Below, in pieces: positions 50,838 through 59,915 of a DNA stretch of 64,000 nucleotides. The notes under the pieces are model-generated. The model did not search any database. It was not told where the DNA came from and was given only the letters and a program-made list of their open reading frames with translations. The position numbers were made by a program, and so were the translations under genes. This DNA comes from Siccirubricoccus phaeus. Lineage in GTDB: Bacteria; Pseudomonadota; Alphaproteobacteria; Acetobacterales; Acetobacteraceae. How positions within the stretch are numbered: the stretch's first letter is position 1; every line of letters starts with the position of its first letter. The DNA is taken from assembly GCF_008360935.1 (NCBI RefSeq), contig NZ_SRXO01000013.1, positions 122,903 through 186,902 on the forward strand. The letters run 5' to 3'.

Positions 50838-52998
50838 TGCAACCCGCCGCGTTTCGGTCCGCCTCTCGCTGGACGATGCCGCCCGGGTCAAGGCCGGGCT
50901 CCGCGAGGTCGGCGAGACCGGCCAGCGCTCCCTCGACCGGATCAAGGGCGGCGCCGAGCGCGCCTCCCGCTCCCTCGAACTCCTGGACCTCGCCACGCGC
51001 GGCCTGCAGGTGGCCGGGGTGGCCGTCGCCGCCCGTGCCCTCGTTCAGGCCGGCGACGCGCTCACCCAGAGCCTCTCCCGCCTGCAGAACGCCACCGGCT
51101 CCATCGAGCGCGCCGGCCAGGTCTACGAGGCGCTGTACCGCAACGCGCTGTCGACCGGCGTCGCGGTGTCGGAGAGTGTCGACGCCTTCCAGCGCTTCTC
51201 GATCGCTGCACGCGAGATCGGCGCCACCTCCGACCAGGTGGTGCGACTGGTCGGCGGCCTGCAGCGCGTCGCCATCGTCTCCGGCGCTTCCACCCAGGAG
51301 ATCTCCTCCGCCACGCTCCAGCTCGCGCAGGCGCTGGCCTCGGGCGTGCTGCAGGGCGACGAGCTGCGCTCCATCCTCGAGGCCATGCCGTTGCTAGCCG
51401 AGGGGCTGGCCAAGGAACTCGGCGTCTCCATCGGCCAGCTCCGGCAGCTAGGCAGCGAGGGCAAGCTCACCGCCGAGCGGGTGTTCCCCGCCCTGCTGCG
51501 CGCCACCGAGCGGCTCGGCGCCGAGCTCGACAAGGCGCCGCTCTCGCTCGGCCGCGCCTTCGGGCAGCTGACCGCGGCGACCGAGAACTTCCTCGGCCAG
51601 CTCGATCGCGCCATCGGCCTGTCCAACGCCCTGGCGCGCGCTCTCTCGGCCGCGGCGCGCGCCATGGACGGCGTCCGCCGCGGCTCCGGCCTGCTCAGCG
51701 AGGAGGAGCGCCTCGCGGGCCTGCGCCGCCAGGCGGAGGCGCTGTCGGCGCAGATCGGCCGGCTGGAGAGCGAGCAGGACGGCCGCGACAGCCTGCGCGC
51801 CCCGGTCCGCCGCGGCAGCATCCGCCCCGGCCTGGTCGGCTCGGCCGAGCGGCAGGCCGGCATCGACAGCCGGGCGCGGCTGGAGGAGCTGCGCCGCGAC
51901 TACTTCGCCACCCTCGCCGAGATCGACACCGCCGAGCGGGACTCCCTCAACCGGCGCCTGGAGGAGCAGGAGCGCGCCGGTCAGGCCGCGGCCGACGCCC
52001 GCCGGCGCCGCGCGACGCAGGAGGTCCAGGAGCTCACCCGCGACCTCGACGACCGCTTCCGGATCAACCGAGAATACGAGGAGCGCGTCCGCCGCCTGCG
52101 CGAGGCGGAGGCGGCCGGCGCGGTCACCGCCGCCGAGCGCACCCGCCTCGAGACGCTGGCGCTGCAGGAGCGCGACGCGGCACTGCGCCGGTTGGAGCCG
52201 CGCGTCGCCGCCGTCCGCCGCGCCAGCAACGAGGGCGCGCGGGAGGCGCGCGAGGCCGAGCGCCAGCTGAACGACCTGCTGCGCGAGCGCGAGCGGCTGA
52301 TCCAGGCCAACGAGACCGCCTACGAGCGTTACCAGAGGCGGATGGAGCGGCTGTCCGATCTGGTGCAGCGCGCCGAACGCGCCGGCCGACCGGTCCCGGA
52401 CGCGACGGTGCAGCGCGAGGCGGAGCGCGCGCTGGAGGAGCTGGAGCGCGCGGAGAACCGGGTCGAGGCGGCCGCGGAGCGCACCAGCGACACGGTGCGC
52501 GAGCTCGGCCTGACCTTCAGCAGCGCCTTCGAGGACGCGATCGTGCGCGGCGAGAAGCTGTCAAAGGTCATGCAGGGCCTGCTGCAGGACATCGCCCGCG
52601 TGATCGCCCGCCGCACCATCACCGAGCCGCTCGGCAACGCGGTGTCCTCGGCGCTGTCGGGTTTCTCATTCGACAGCATGTTCAGCGGCATCGGCTCCTG
52701 GCTCGGCGGGCTGTTCCGCGCCGAGGGCGGGCCGGTCACGGCGGGGCAGCCCTACGTCGTCGGCGAGCGCGGGCCCGAGTGGTTCGTGCCACGCCAGAGC
52801 GGGACGGTGCTGCCGAACGGCACGGCGCCGGGTGGCCCGGTGGTGCACCAGACCATCAACATCGACGCGCGCGGGGCGGACGCCGGCGTCGAGGCCCGGC
52901 TGCGGCTGCTGGCCGGGCAGATCGCCCGGCAGGCCTCGGCCATGACGCTGGACGCGATCCGCCGCGGCGGGTCGGCCTACGAGACGGTGCGGGGGTAG
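50830..52998 (+). CDS. Tail tape measure protein
   Basis: 722 residues. The N-terminal tape-measure domain holds SGVLQGDELRSILEAMPLLA and SEGKLTAERVFPALLRATER, both diagnostic. Long coiled coils fill the centre (REYEERVRRLREAEAAGAVT, ERQLNDLLRERERLIQANET). The lambda gpH-type end has FSSAFEDAIVRGEKLSKVM, RRTITEPLGNAVSSAL and GERGPEWFVPRQSGTVLPNG. At ~0.15 nm per residue the tail would be roughly 100 nm long (rule of thumb). Start overlaps the frameshift extension by 8 nt. Confidence 0.92.
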   Translation: MADATRRVSVRLSLDDAARVKAGLREVGETGQRSLDRIKGGAERASRSLELLDLATRGLQVAGVAVAARALVQAGDALTQSLSRLQNATGSIERAGQVYEALYRNALSTGVAVSESVDAFQRFSIAAREIGATSDQVVRLVGGLQRVAIVSGASTQEISSATLQLAQALASGVLQGDELRSILEAMPLLAEGLAKELGVSIGQLRQLGSEGKLTAERVFPALLRATERLGAELDKAPLSLGRAFGQLTAATENFLGQLDRAIGLSNALARALSAAARAMDGVRRGSGLLSEEERLAGLRRQAEALSAQIGRLESEQDGRDSLRAPVRRGSIRPGLVGSAERQAGIDSRARLEELRRDYFATLAEIDTAERDSLNRRLEEQERAGQAAADARRRRATQEVQELTRDLDDRFRINREYEERVRRLREAEAAGAVTAAERTRLETLALQERDAALRRLEPRVAAVRRASNEGAREAREAERQLNDLLRERERLIQANETAYERYQRRMERLSDLVQRAERAGRPVPDATVQREAERALEELERAENRVEAAAERTSDTVRELGLTFSSAFEDAIVRGEKLSKVMQGLLQDIARVIARRTITEPLGNAVSSALSGFSFDSMFSGIGSWLGGLFRAEGGPVTAGQPYVVGERGPEWFVPRQSGTVLPNGTAPGGPVVHQTINIDARGADAGVEARLRLLAGQIARQASAMTLDAIRRGGSAYETVRG

Positions 52999-53003
52999 CG
53001 GCG

Positions 53004-53690
53004 ATGGTCGAGTACGCCTGGCCGGAGGCGCTGCGCCCGACGCGCCTGACCTTCTACCTGCAGCACAACACCACCCGCTTCGTCTCGCCGGTCACCCGCG
53101 CGACCCAGGTGATGCGGCGCGAGGGCGCGCGCTGGGTGGCGGAGGCGAGCTTCGACCCGCTCAGCCCGACCCGCGCCGGGCTGCTGGAGGGCCTGCTGGC
53201 GGCGCTGGCCGGCTCGCTGAACACGGTGCGGATCTGGGACTGGCGGCGCGAGTACCGCACCGGCGATCCGCGCAGCCAGGGCCAGGTCCCCTCGGGACCC
53301 TATTCATTCTCGGACGCCACGCTGTTCACCGACGGCACCGGGCTGGTGGTCGGATCCGGCACGCCGGCGCTGGCGGCCGGGGCGCCGCGCGGGGCGCTGT
53401 CGATCCAGACCGCGGGCTGGTGGCCCGGTGCGGTGGCGGTCGGGGCGGGCGACTACCTCGGCCTCGGTGGCCGGCTCTACATGGCGACCGAGGCGGTGAC
53501 CGCCTCCGGCGCCGGCACCGCCACCATCCCGATCGCCCCGCCGCTGCGCACCGCGGCCGCCCTGGCCGAGCCGCTGGTGCTGAGCCGGCCGACCGTCGCC
53601 ATGCGGCTGGTCTCCGACGACGAGGCCGCCAATCCCACCCGGCCCGGCCGCTTCACCAGCATCTCCCTCCGCCTCGAGGAAGCCCTGTAG
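53004..53690 (+). CDS. Distal tail protein
   Basis: 228 residues starting at 53004. Segments TRLTFYLQHNTTRFVSPVTR, then AEASFDPLSPTRAGLLEGLL and GSLNTVRIWDWRREYRTGD are typical of distal tail proteins following the tape measure. C-terminal barrel-like strands: GDYLGLGGRLYMATEAVTAS and RLVSDDEAANPTRPGRFTSI. It would form the hexameric ring that ends the tube and holds the hub. Ends one base before the next gene. Confidence 0.72.
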   Translation: MVEYAWPEALRPTRLTFYLQHNTTRFVSPVTRATQVMRREGARWVAEASFDPLSPTRAGLLEGLLAALAGSLNTVRIWDWRREYRTGDPRSQGQVPSGPYSFSDATLFTDGTGLVVGSGTPALAAGAPRGALSIQTAGWWPGAVAVGAGDYLGLGGRLYMATEAVTASGAGTATIPIAPPLRTAAALAEPLVLSRPTVAMRLVSDDEAANPTRPGRFTSISLRLEEAL

Positions 53691-54266
53691 ATGGACGGCA
53701 TCACTGCCACGCCGCGGCTACACCCGCAGGCAGCCGCGGCCGCCACCGCCAAGACCGCCGCGCCGGTGGTGCTGGTCGAGCTCGACTTCGCCTCCGGCCC
53801 CTTCCGCGCCTGGACCGGGCTCGGCCCGCTGCACTGGGCCGGCATGGTCTTCGAGGGCGTGGGTTCGATCGGCGCCATCTCCGAGGTGGAGGAGACGGTC
53901 GAGCTGCGCGCCGTGCGCCTGACCCTGGTGCTCTCGCCGGTGCCGCAGGAGGTGGTCGACATCGCGCTCGCCGAGCGCAGCTTCCGCCTCCGCCCGGCCC
54001 GGCTCTGGGGCGCGCTGCTGGACGAGGGGGGCGCTTTTGTCGCCGACCCGTTCCCGCTCTGGGCGGGGCTGATGGACACCATGGAGGTGGTGGACGGGGC
54101 CGAACCGCGGGTCTCGCTCACCTGCGAGAGCCGCCTGGTCGACCTCGAGCGCGCCGAGGTGCGCCGCTACACCGACGCCGACCAGCAGGCCGAGTACCCG
54201 GGCGACCGCTTTTTCGAGTTCGTCCCGGCGCTGCAGGAGGCCGAGATCAAGCTGCCGGCACGATGA
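53691..54266 (+). CDS. Tail tip/baseplate component
   Basis: 191 residues. Contains ALIGN-able beta segments VVLVELDFASGPFRAWTGLG, FEGVGSIGAISEVEETVELR and SLTCESRLVDLERAEVRRYT, with DQQAEYPGDRFFEFVPALQE near the end (Y-P-G-D-x-F-F-E-F is a recurrent ending of such tail proteins). It resembles DUF2163-like tail-tip proteins that precede a NlpC/P60-type gene; here a DUF6950-like gene follows with ATGA overlap. Confidence 0.72.
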   Translation: MDGITATPRLHPQAAAAATAKTAAPVVLVELDFASGPFRAWTGLGPLHWAGMVFEGVGSIGAISEVEETVELRAVRLTLVLSPVPQEVVDIALAERSFRLRPARLWGALLDEGGAFVADPFPLWAGLMDTMEVVDGAEPRVSLTCESRLVDLERAEVRRYTDADQQAEYPGDRFFEFVPALQEAEIKLPAR

Positions 54267-54616
54267 GTCGCCGCCCGGACTGGCCGGCCCGGCTGGCGGC
54301 CCTGCTGTCGGCTGCCGAGGCGCGCCCGTTCGACGCTCACCGCTGGAACTGCGGCCGCTTCGCCCTGGCCGCGGTGGAGGCGGTCACCGGGATCCGACCC
54401 GTCATGCGGGTGCGGCCCTCGCTCGAAGCCACGGCCGACAGCGCCGGCTTTCCGCGGGTCCCGCCCGCCTTCGCCCGACCCGGCGACGTGGTGCTGGCCG
54501 CCGATCCGCCGCGCCTCGGCGTGGCGGTGGACGGTGGCCGCGCCGCCTTCGTCGGCCCCCGCGGCCTGCTGCGCGCGCCGCTCACCGACTGCACCACCGC
54601 CTGGAGGATCGGCTGA
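54263..54616 (+). CDS. DUF6950-like tail-tip protein (NlpC/P60-like)
   Basis: 117 residues. The start of the fold resembles NlpC/P60: FDAHRWNCGRFALAAVEAVTG puts a Cys in the position of the catalytic nucleophile, and GDVVLAADPPRLGVAVDGGR matches the core strand pair. The expected His is not evident after the core (DGGRAAFVGPRGLLRAPL), so catalytic activity is doubtful. In lambda-like phages the equivalent gpK gene also precedes the central hub. Confidence 0.72.
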   Translation: MSRRPDWPARLAALLSAAEARPFDAHRWNCGRFALAAVEAVTGIRPVMRVRPSLEATADSAGFPRVPPAFARPGDVVLAADPPRLGVAVDGGRAAFVGPRGLLRAPLTDCTTAWRIG

Positions 54617-56610
54617 TGCCCGCCGCCGTCCCGCTGATCGCCGTCGTGGCCTCCGGCGTCGCCTCCGCCGCGGTGGGCGGCGGCGTCATCGGCGCGCTCG
54701 TCGGCGCCGGCGCCGCCCTGGTCGTCACCGCGGCGGGCCAGGCGATCTTCCCCGCCAAGAGGCCGAGCGCCCCGTCCATCCCGGCCGCACCCGGCTTCGA
54801 CGCCAGCGCCCCCGGCGCCGGCCGGACGCAGTCCTTCCGCCAGCCCATCACCGAGCACCAGATCGTCTTCGGCCGCTGCAAGGTCTCGGGGCCGATCGTC
54901 TTCCTGCACTCGGCGCCCGACGACCAGGGGCGGGAGGACGGCCACTTCTACGCCGTGGTGGTGCTGGCCGGGCACAGCGTGCGCGCGATCGGCGAGGTGT
55001 TCCTCGGCGACAAGTCGGAGACCGATGCCTCCTATGCCGGGCTGGTGCGCATCGACCGCCATCTCGGCGCCCCCGACCAGGCGGCCAATGCGAACCTGAT
55101 CGCCGAGACCGGCGGCAAGTGGACGACCGAGCACCGCGGCCGCGGTCGGGCTTACATCGCGATCCGGCTGAAGCTCACCGCCGAGGCCTTCCCCTCCGGC
55201 CCGCCCAACATCGCGGCCCTGGTGGAAGGGGCCGACACCATCCTCGACCCGCGCACCGGCCAGGTTGGGTGGTCGGACAACCCGGCGCTCTGCCTCGCCT
55301 GGTATCTGACCGCGCCCTTCGGCTGGCGCGCGTCCTGGGCTGACATCGACATCCCCGCCCTGATCGCCGCGGCCAATGTCTGCGACGAGTTGGTCGGCAC
55401 CCGGCGCGGCGTCTACGAGCGCCGCTACACCTGCAACGGCCGGGTCTCGCTCGGTGAGGGCAAGCTCGCCATCACCCGCAAGCTGGTCTCCGCCATGGCC
55501 GGCGCCCTGGTGGTCTCGGGCGGGCGCTTCTTCATCCATGCCGGCGCTCCCGCGCTGCCGGCGGCGACGCTGACCAGCGATGACCTGCGCGGCGACGTCA
55601 CCATCCAGGGCAGCCGGCCGCGGCGCGACCTCTTCAACGGCGTGCGCGCGGTCTATGTCGAGCCGGCCGCCAACTGGCAGCCAACTGACGCGCCACCACT
55701 CTTGGCCAGCAACTACGTCGCCGAGGACGGCGGTGAGGCGATCTACCGCGACATGGAGTTCCCGCTGACCACCTCGGTCAGCACGGTGCAGCGGATCATG
55801 AAGGCCGAGCTGGAGCGCAACCGCCGCCAGCGCGAGGTCGCCTTCCCGGCCAACCTCTCCGCGCTGCGGCTACGCCCCTGGGAGGGGGCGATGGTGGCGC
55901 TCGACCGCCTGGCGCCCTTCCCGGCGCGAGTGACCGGCTGGTCACTGTCCCCGGACGGCGGGGTGAACCTGACCCTGGCCGAGGAGGACGCCGCGGTGTG
56001 GGACTGGAACCCGGCGGTGGACGAGCGCGCCACCGGCGACAGCCCCTCGGTGGTGCTGCCGAACCCGGGGCGCATCGCCGCGCCGGCGTCGATCGCGGTC
56101 GAGACCCCGCAGGGCAGCGCCTTCGCCGCGCTCGGTCTCTCCTGGGCGGCCGTGGCCAGCGCCCACCTGGCGAACTATGAGGTCGAGTTCCTGCCGGCCT
56201 CGGTCGCCGCCTGGCAGGGCTACGGAGCCGGGCAGGGCGCGACCGCGGCCTCGGTCCCCACCGCCGAGCCGACCGCCGTCCGGGTGCGCGCCGTCGCCCG
56301 CAGCGGCGCCGTCTCCGGCTGGCGGACCGCCCCGGTGCCGGCCGCCGTCTCGGCGCCCACCGCGACCGGCATCGCCGGCGGGATCCGCCTCTTCGGCGGC
56401 TTCCCCGCCGACGCGGTGCGGCTGCAGGTGTTCGAGGCCACGTCGAGCAGCCTCTCGGCCGCCGCGAAGCTGCCGACCGAGCCGACCAGCCTCTTCTACG
56501 ACCGCACCGGGCTCAGCGCGGGCGAGACCCGCTGGTACTGGCTCCGCGCCGTCTCGGCCGAGGGGAATGTGTCAGCACTGGCTGGGCCCGTCTCCGCCAC
56601 CGCCCTGTAG
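54616..56610 (+). CDS. Central tail hub / tip protein, J-like
   Basis: 664 residues. The N-terminus has two hydrophobic Gly/Ala segments (AAVGGGVIGALVGAGAALVV, residues ~17-38), as in gpI/J-like tail proteins. Then QSFRQPITEHQIVFGRCKVS and VVVLAGHSVRAIGEVFLGDK, typical of phage tail hub domains, and a phage-tail-3-like region (GRRGVYERRYTCNGRVSL-type; EFPLTTSVSTVQRIMKAELE). The last ~150 residues look like fibronectin-III modules (LSWAAVASAHLANYEVEFLP). It organises the tip complex and connects to the fibre gene downstream. Confidence 0.88.
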   Translation: MPAAVPLIAVVASGVASAAVGGGVIGALVGAGAALVVTAAGQAIFPAKRPSAPSIPAAPGFDASAPGAGRTQSFRQPITEHQIVFGRCKVSGPIVFLHSAPDDQGREDGHFYAVVVLAGHSVRAIGEVFLGDKSETDASYAGLVRIDRHLGAPDQAANANLIAETGGKWTTEHRGRGRAYIAIRLKLTAEAFPSGPPNIAALVEGADTILDPRTGQVGWSDNPALCLAWYLTAPFGWRASWADIDIPALIAAANVCDELVGTRRGVYERRYTCNGRVSLGEGKLAITRKLVSAMAGALVVSGGRFFIHAGAPALPAATLTSDDLRGDVTIQGSRPRRDLFNGVRAVYVEPAANWQPTDAPPLLASNYVAEDGGEAIYRDMEFPLTTSVSTVQRIMKAELERNRRQREVAFPANLSALRLRPWEGAMVALDRLAPFPARVTGWSLSPDGGVNLTLAEEDAAVWDWNPAVDERATGDSPSVVLPNPGRIAAPASIAVETPQGSAFAALGLSWAAVASAHLANYEVEFLPASVAAWQGYGAGQGATAASVPTAEPTAVRVRAVARSGAVSGWRTAPVPAAVSAPTATGIAGGIRLFGGFPADAVRLQVFEATSSSLSAAAKLPTEPTSLFYDRTGLSAGETRWYWLRAVSAEGNVSALAGPVSATAL

Positions 56611-56672
56611 TGAGCTGGTCGACACCACGACGCCTCCCCTGAGCAGGAAGAAGGGGGGCGTTCAGTAGCTCA
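56611..56672. terminator. Large hairpin between convergent hub and small genes
   Basis: An outer stem TGAGCT (56611-56616)/AGCTCA (56667-56672) encloses an inner stem ACGCC-t-CCCCT (56630-56640)/AGGGGGGCGT (56652-56661) with one bulged T. It begins immediately after the hub stop codon and reaches the stop of the convergent small gene, fitting a two-way terminator. Confidence 0.55.
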
Positions 56673-56891
56673 CGGCCCGTGGTCGCGCGCCTCCTGCTCC
56701 AACCGCAGATGCTCGCGCGCCAGTTCGAGGCTCCTCTGGAGGGTGCGCAGCACCTCCCTGGCCATGGCGGCAGCCCGCGGATGATCGTCCCGGTCCAACT
56801 CCTCGATAATCCTGAGTTGATGGGCGATGTGCCCCTCCGCCTCCCGGACATGGCGCTCGGACTGGGCGAGGGCGTCCTCGGGCTGATCCAT
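56670..56891 (-). CDS. Small reverse-strand helical protein
   Basis: 73 residues from the ATG at 56891, with GGAGCGGGAC upstream. It is one charged helical hairpin: ALAQSERHVREAEGHIAHQL, then RIIEELDRDDHPRAAAMARE and VLRTLQRSLELAREHLRLEQ. Similar small helical proteins occur in alphaproteobacterial chromosomes and prophages with no known function. Its antisense placement between tail hub and fibre suggests a lysogeny-expressed cargo gene. Confidence 0.65.
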   Translation of the reverse strand: MDQPEDALAQSERHVREAEGHIAHQLRIIEELDRDDHPRAAAMAREVLRTLQRSLELAREHLRLEQEARDHGP

Positions 56892-56977
56892 GTCCCGCTC
56901 CTCCGGCGCGCAGCATACCCGCGGCGAGCCGTCCCCTGGCAAGCGCCAGACCAGCTCTCCCCACGAGGACAGACGGC

Positions 56978-58807
56978 ATGCCCGCCCGCATCGACGACCT
57001 GCTGGTCCTCAACGCCAACCTCAGCAAGACCGACTTCGCCAAGTATCTCCGCGACCGCGAGGCGGTGCTGCCGAGCGACTTCGGCGGGCTCGGGGACGGC
57101 GTGGCCGACGACCGTGACGCCATTCAGGCCGCCTTCGACCGCGCCGCCGCCGACGGCAAGATGGCGATGATCCCGCCCGGCACCTGGAACGTCTCCGCCG
57201 GCGTGGTGCTCGGGGGTGGCGCCCGCGGCCTGATCATGCGCGGAGTGCTCCGCTACACCGGCACGGCACCCGCGACGGTGCTGACCCTCGGCGATGGCGG
57301 GACGGTCCGCAACGGCGAGAAGCTGTATGCCAACCTGCAGGTGGTGCGGCAGACCCAGTCCGACTGGAGCAGCGAGGCCGATATCGGCATCCTGGCCCGC
57401 AACCTCGATGCCAGCGTGCTCGATGTCCGCCTGGTGCAGGGCTTCACCATCGGCCTGCGGACCCTCGGGGACGGCCGCGGCTTCGAGGACAGCACGCTCT
57501 ACCTGCACCGCTTCCTCAACAACCGCATCGGCCTCGACATCCGCTGTGCCACCGCGACCGCCTGGAACACCTCGGTCCGCTACTACGGCGGCCACTTCGC
57601 CGTGGCGACCGGCATCAACCCCACGCTCGACCGCTTCGGCATCCGCCTCTCGGCCGAGCCGGGGGCCTACACCAACCACAACCGGCACGTCTTCGACGCG
57701 CCAAACTTCGAACTGCGCCAGCTCGACCCGAACGTGGCGATCCCCTTCCTGAATGAGACCAACGGCTCGGCCATCATCGGCCGGGCGCTGCGGATGGAGG
57801 CCTGCTCGCCGATTGTGGCCCGGCACACCGGGGCGGCGCAGGACTGCGAGTATGAGGTGGCCTGGGCGAACACCTATCAGGTTGGGATCGACTACACCGC
57901 GACCGCCACCCGCTGCGGCAACGCCGTCCTCAACCGCCACCGTGCCCCGGCCTCGCGCCATCTGCGGCTGCTCGGGGCGGTGCCGAACCTGCGCACGGCC
58001 GCCTTCCGGCACAGCGCCACTGAGGTCGGGGTGGAGGGCCTGGCCGCGGTCGCCACCTCGACCACCGCCGCCACCAGCCTGGCGGCCCTGTCCTTCAACG
58101 GCCTGGACGGCATCGCGGCCACCTCCCGCGGGCTGCTGCTCGATGCGCAGAAGGGCTTCGCCTTTGTGGTGGATACCCGCGCGGCCAAGGAGTTCGCGCT
58201 CGCCCACTGGCTGGTCGGCGGTGCCGATGGCGGGCGGCTGTTCGTCCGCTGCTTCGACGCTGGCATGGTCATCCGGGAGAACATCGCTGGCGACGTGCTC
58301 GCTTCGCTGACCACCATGCAGTGGAACATCCCGTCCAAGGCCTGGACCGGCGGCGCGGTGATGGCGGACGCCTCGCTGAACCGCCGGATGACGGTGCGGC
58401 TGGCGGAGGCGGTGGCCTTCGCGCAGATCGGCATCGTCGGCTTCGACGGGCAGATCGAGCTTGAGGCGTTGCGGCTCTACGGCCTGCCAGAGGCGGCGCC
58501 TTCGTTGCTATGCGGCACGCCGGCCCTGCCGGTGGGCCAGCGGGAATTCGTCGCGGAGGTCTCCTGGGATCTGCCGAACCTGGCCCCGGGCGCGACCAGC
58601 CTGCTCGATGTGACAGTGACCGGCTGCCGGCAGGGCGACCTGGCCGACGCGGCCCTGGCCTCCTCCACCCGCTTCATCGAACTCGATGCCGCAGCCTGGA
58701 CCAACAACACGGTCCGGGTGATGGCAAGGAACATCTCACCCAGCGCCACCTTCGACCTCAGCCCGGCTACGTTATCGGTGGCGGTGACGAAGCGGCGGGT
58801 GCCGTAG
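56978..58807 (+). CDS. Tail fibre with pectate-lyase-like beta-helix
   Basis: 609 residues. Residues ~30-75 (DFGGLGDGVADDRDAIQAAF, then AMIPPGTWNVSAG) are the classic start of the pectate-lyase-like right-handed beta-helix used in phage fibres and depolymerases. The helix continues to about 350. The C-terminal ~130 residues (from IGIVGFDGQIELEALRLYG to ATLSVAVTKRRVP) form a separate tip module. Part of this module (from 58423) is repeated downstream in two further copies. It probably binds or trims a surface glycan. Confidence 0.85.
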   Translation: MPARIDDLLVLNANLSKTDFAKYLRDREAVLPSDFGGLGDGVADDRDAIQAAFDRAAADGKMAMIPPGTWNVSAGVVLGGGARGLIMRGVLRYTGTAPATVLTLGDGGTVRNGEKLYANLQVVRQTQSDWSSEADIGILARNLDASVLDVRLVQGFTIGLRTLGDGRGFEDSTLYLHRFLNNRIGLDIRCATATAWNTSVRYYGGHFAVATGINPTLDRFGIRLSAEPGAYTNHNRHVFDAPNFELRQLDPNVAIPFLNETNGSAIIGRALRMEACSPIVARHTGAAQDCEYEVAWANTYQVGIDYTATATRCGNAVLNRHRAPASRHLRLLGAVPNLRTAAFRHSATEVGVEGLAAVATSTTAATSLAALSFNGLDGIAATSRGLLLDAQKGFAFVVDTRAAKEFALAHWLVGGADGGRLFVRCFDAGMVIRENIAGDVLASLTTMQWNIPSKAWTGGAVMADASLNRRMTVRLAEAVAFAQIGIVGFDGQIELEALRLYGLPEAAPSLLCGTPALPVGQREFVAEVSWDLPNLAPGATSLLDVTVTGCRQGDLADAALASSTRFIELDAAAWTNNTVRVMARNISPSATFDLSPATLSVAVTKRRVP

Positions 58808-58811
58808 CGCT

Positions 58812-59018
58812 TCAGAACACGCGATCCGTCATCAGCAGCGGCGTATTTGGTGGCACCAGCCCCTGCTCACGCGCCACCGCACGTGCGATGAACAGCATCA
58901 GCTTACGGCCATCATCGTCGACGTGGCCCCAGATGCGCAGTAGCTCTTCGCGCTGGTCCGGGCCAGGCTTGCGGCCTGGAAGGCGCTTCGGTTCAGCGAC
59001 CGTCGTCCTGCGAGCCAT
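58812..59018 (-). CDS. 68-residue protein of the fibre cassette, copy 1
   Basis: Begins MARRTTVAEPKRLPGRKPGP and continues DQREELLRIWGHVDDDGRK, then LFIARAVAREQGLVPPNTPL. A basic, disordered start precedes a helical body; no known domain. It sits 4 bp after the fibre stop on the other strand, and an almost identical copy (5 substitutions) accompanies the second fibre-tip cassette. Possible roles are fibre chaperone, regulator or recombination helper, all unproven. Confidence 0.72.
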   Translation of the reverse strand: MARRTTVAEPKRLPGRKPGPDQREELLRIWGHVDDDGRKLMLFIARAVAREQGLVPPNTPLLMTDRVF

Positions 59019-59060
59019 CGCCAGCGCCCTCCGCGGAATGCCATCGAGACCACCACTCTA

Positions 59061-59445
59061 GCAGATCGGCATCGTCGGCTTCGACGACCAAGTCGAGCTC
59101 GAGGCGCTGCGCCTCTACGGTCTGCCGGAGCACGCCCCGACGCTGCTCTGCTGCACGCCTACCCTGCCGGTGGGTCAGTGGGAGTTCGCCGCGGAGGTGT
59201 CCTTGAACCTGCCCAACCTGGCCCCGGGGGCGACCAGCCTGCTCGATGTGACGATTACTGGCTGCCGGCAGGGCGACCTGGCCGATGCGTCCCTGGCCTC
59301 CTCGACCCGCTTCATGGAACTCGACGCCGCGGCCTGGACCAACAACACGGTCCGGGTGATGGCAAGGAACATCTCGCCCTCGGCCAGCTTCGATCTAGGC
59401 CCGGCCACGCTGTCCGTGGCGGTGACGAAGCGGCGGGTGCCGTAG
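59061..59445 (+). pseudogene. Silent fibre-tip cassette (copy 2, no start or N-terminus)
   Basis: Encodes ~127 residues homologous to the end of the 56978 fibre (IGIVGFDDQVELEALRLYGL; PNLAPGATSLLDVTITGCRQ; a complete end ATLSVAVTKRRVP plus stop). An in-frame TAG (59058-59060) lies directly before the homology, and no beta-helix or promoter is present, so it cannot make a fibre on its own; a GTG at 59170 could give only 91 residues. Many differences from copy 1 are synonymous, showing past selection on the protein. Confidence 0.75.
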
Positions 59446-59449
59446 GGCT

Positions 59450-59656
59450 TCAGAACACGCGATCCGTCATCAGCAGCGGCGTGTTCGGCGACACCAGACC
59501 CTGCTCGCGCGCCACCTGCCTGGCGACGAACAGGATCAGCTTGCGGCCATCGTCATCAACGTGACCCCAGATGCGCAGCAGCTCTTCGCGCTGGTCCGGG
59601 CCAGGCTTGCGGCCTGGAAGGCGTTTCGGTTCAGCAGCCGTTGTCCTGCGGGCCAT
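59450..59656 (-). CDS. 68-residue protein of the fibre cassette, copy 2
   Basis: Same length and near-identical sequence as the 58812 gene, with Val-Ala, Met-Ile, Ile-Val, Ala-Gln and Pro-Ser changes. Intact start and stop argue for continued function despite duplication. It lies on the strand opposite to the silent fibre cassette, 4 bp past its stop codon. Function unknown. Confidence 0.72.
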   Translation of the reverse strand: MARRTTAAEPKRLPGRKPGPDQREELLRIWGHVDDDGRKLILFVARQVAREQGLVSPNTPLLMTDRVF

Positions 59657-59756
59657 CGCCGGCGTCCTCCGCATCGGTGCAGGAATCAGCATGACAGCAG
59701 GCATGCTGCGGACCAAGCGCTGTCCTCGGAATGCCTTCGCGACCGCGGCTGTCACG

Positions 59757-59915
59757 TATCGGAACCGTCGGCTTCGACGGGCGGATCGAGCTCGACGCCG
59801 CGGCCTGGACCACCGACAGAGTCCGGGTGAGGGCGGTAAACATCCCACCGCCGGCGATCTCGACCGCGGTCCGGCTACGCTCTCGGTCCGGACCACAAAG
59901 CGGCGAACTGCTTGA
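59757..59915 (+). pseudogene. Third, decayed fibre-tip remnant
   Basis: In one frame IGTVGFDGRIEL is followed directly by DAAAWTTDRVRVRAVNI, the start and late part of the fibre-tip module with the middle (~75 residues) deleted. After a frameshift another frame shows GPATLSVRTTKRR and a stop. It therefore lost its centre and its frame. It marks the right end of recognisable phage sequence. Confidence 0.7.

Larger units (their letters stand above)
58423..59656. repeat. 638-bp tandem duplication: fibre-tip cassette plus small minus-strand gene
   Basis: Bases 58423-59018 and 59061-59656 align with a constant offset of 638 and no net insertion. Each unit holds the C-terminal fibre coding segment and a reverse-strand gene of 68 residues. 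The units differ at many third-codon positions and at a few residues, so the duplication is old and both reading frames were conserved for some time. Confidence 0.88.

Noticed and set aside
58423..59915. Diversity-generating retroelement as explanation of the repeated fibre tips
   Set aside because: No reverse transcriptase gene is present and the differences are not biased to adenines; they are spread over third-codon positions.
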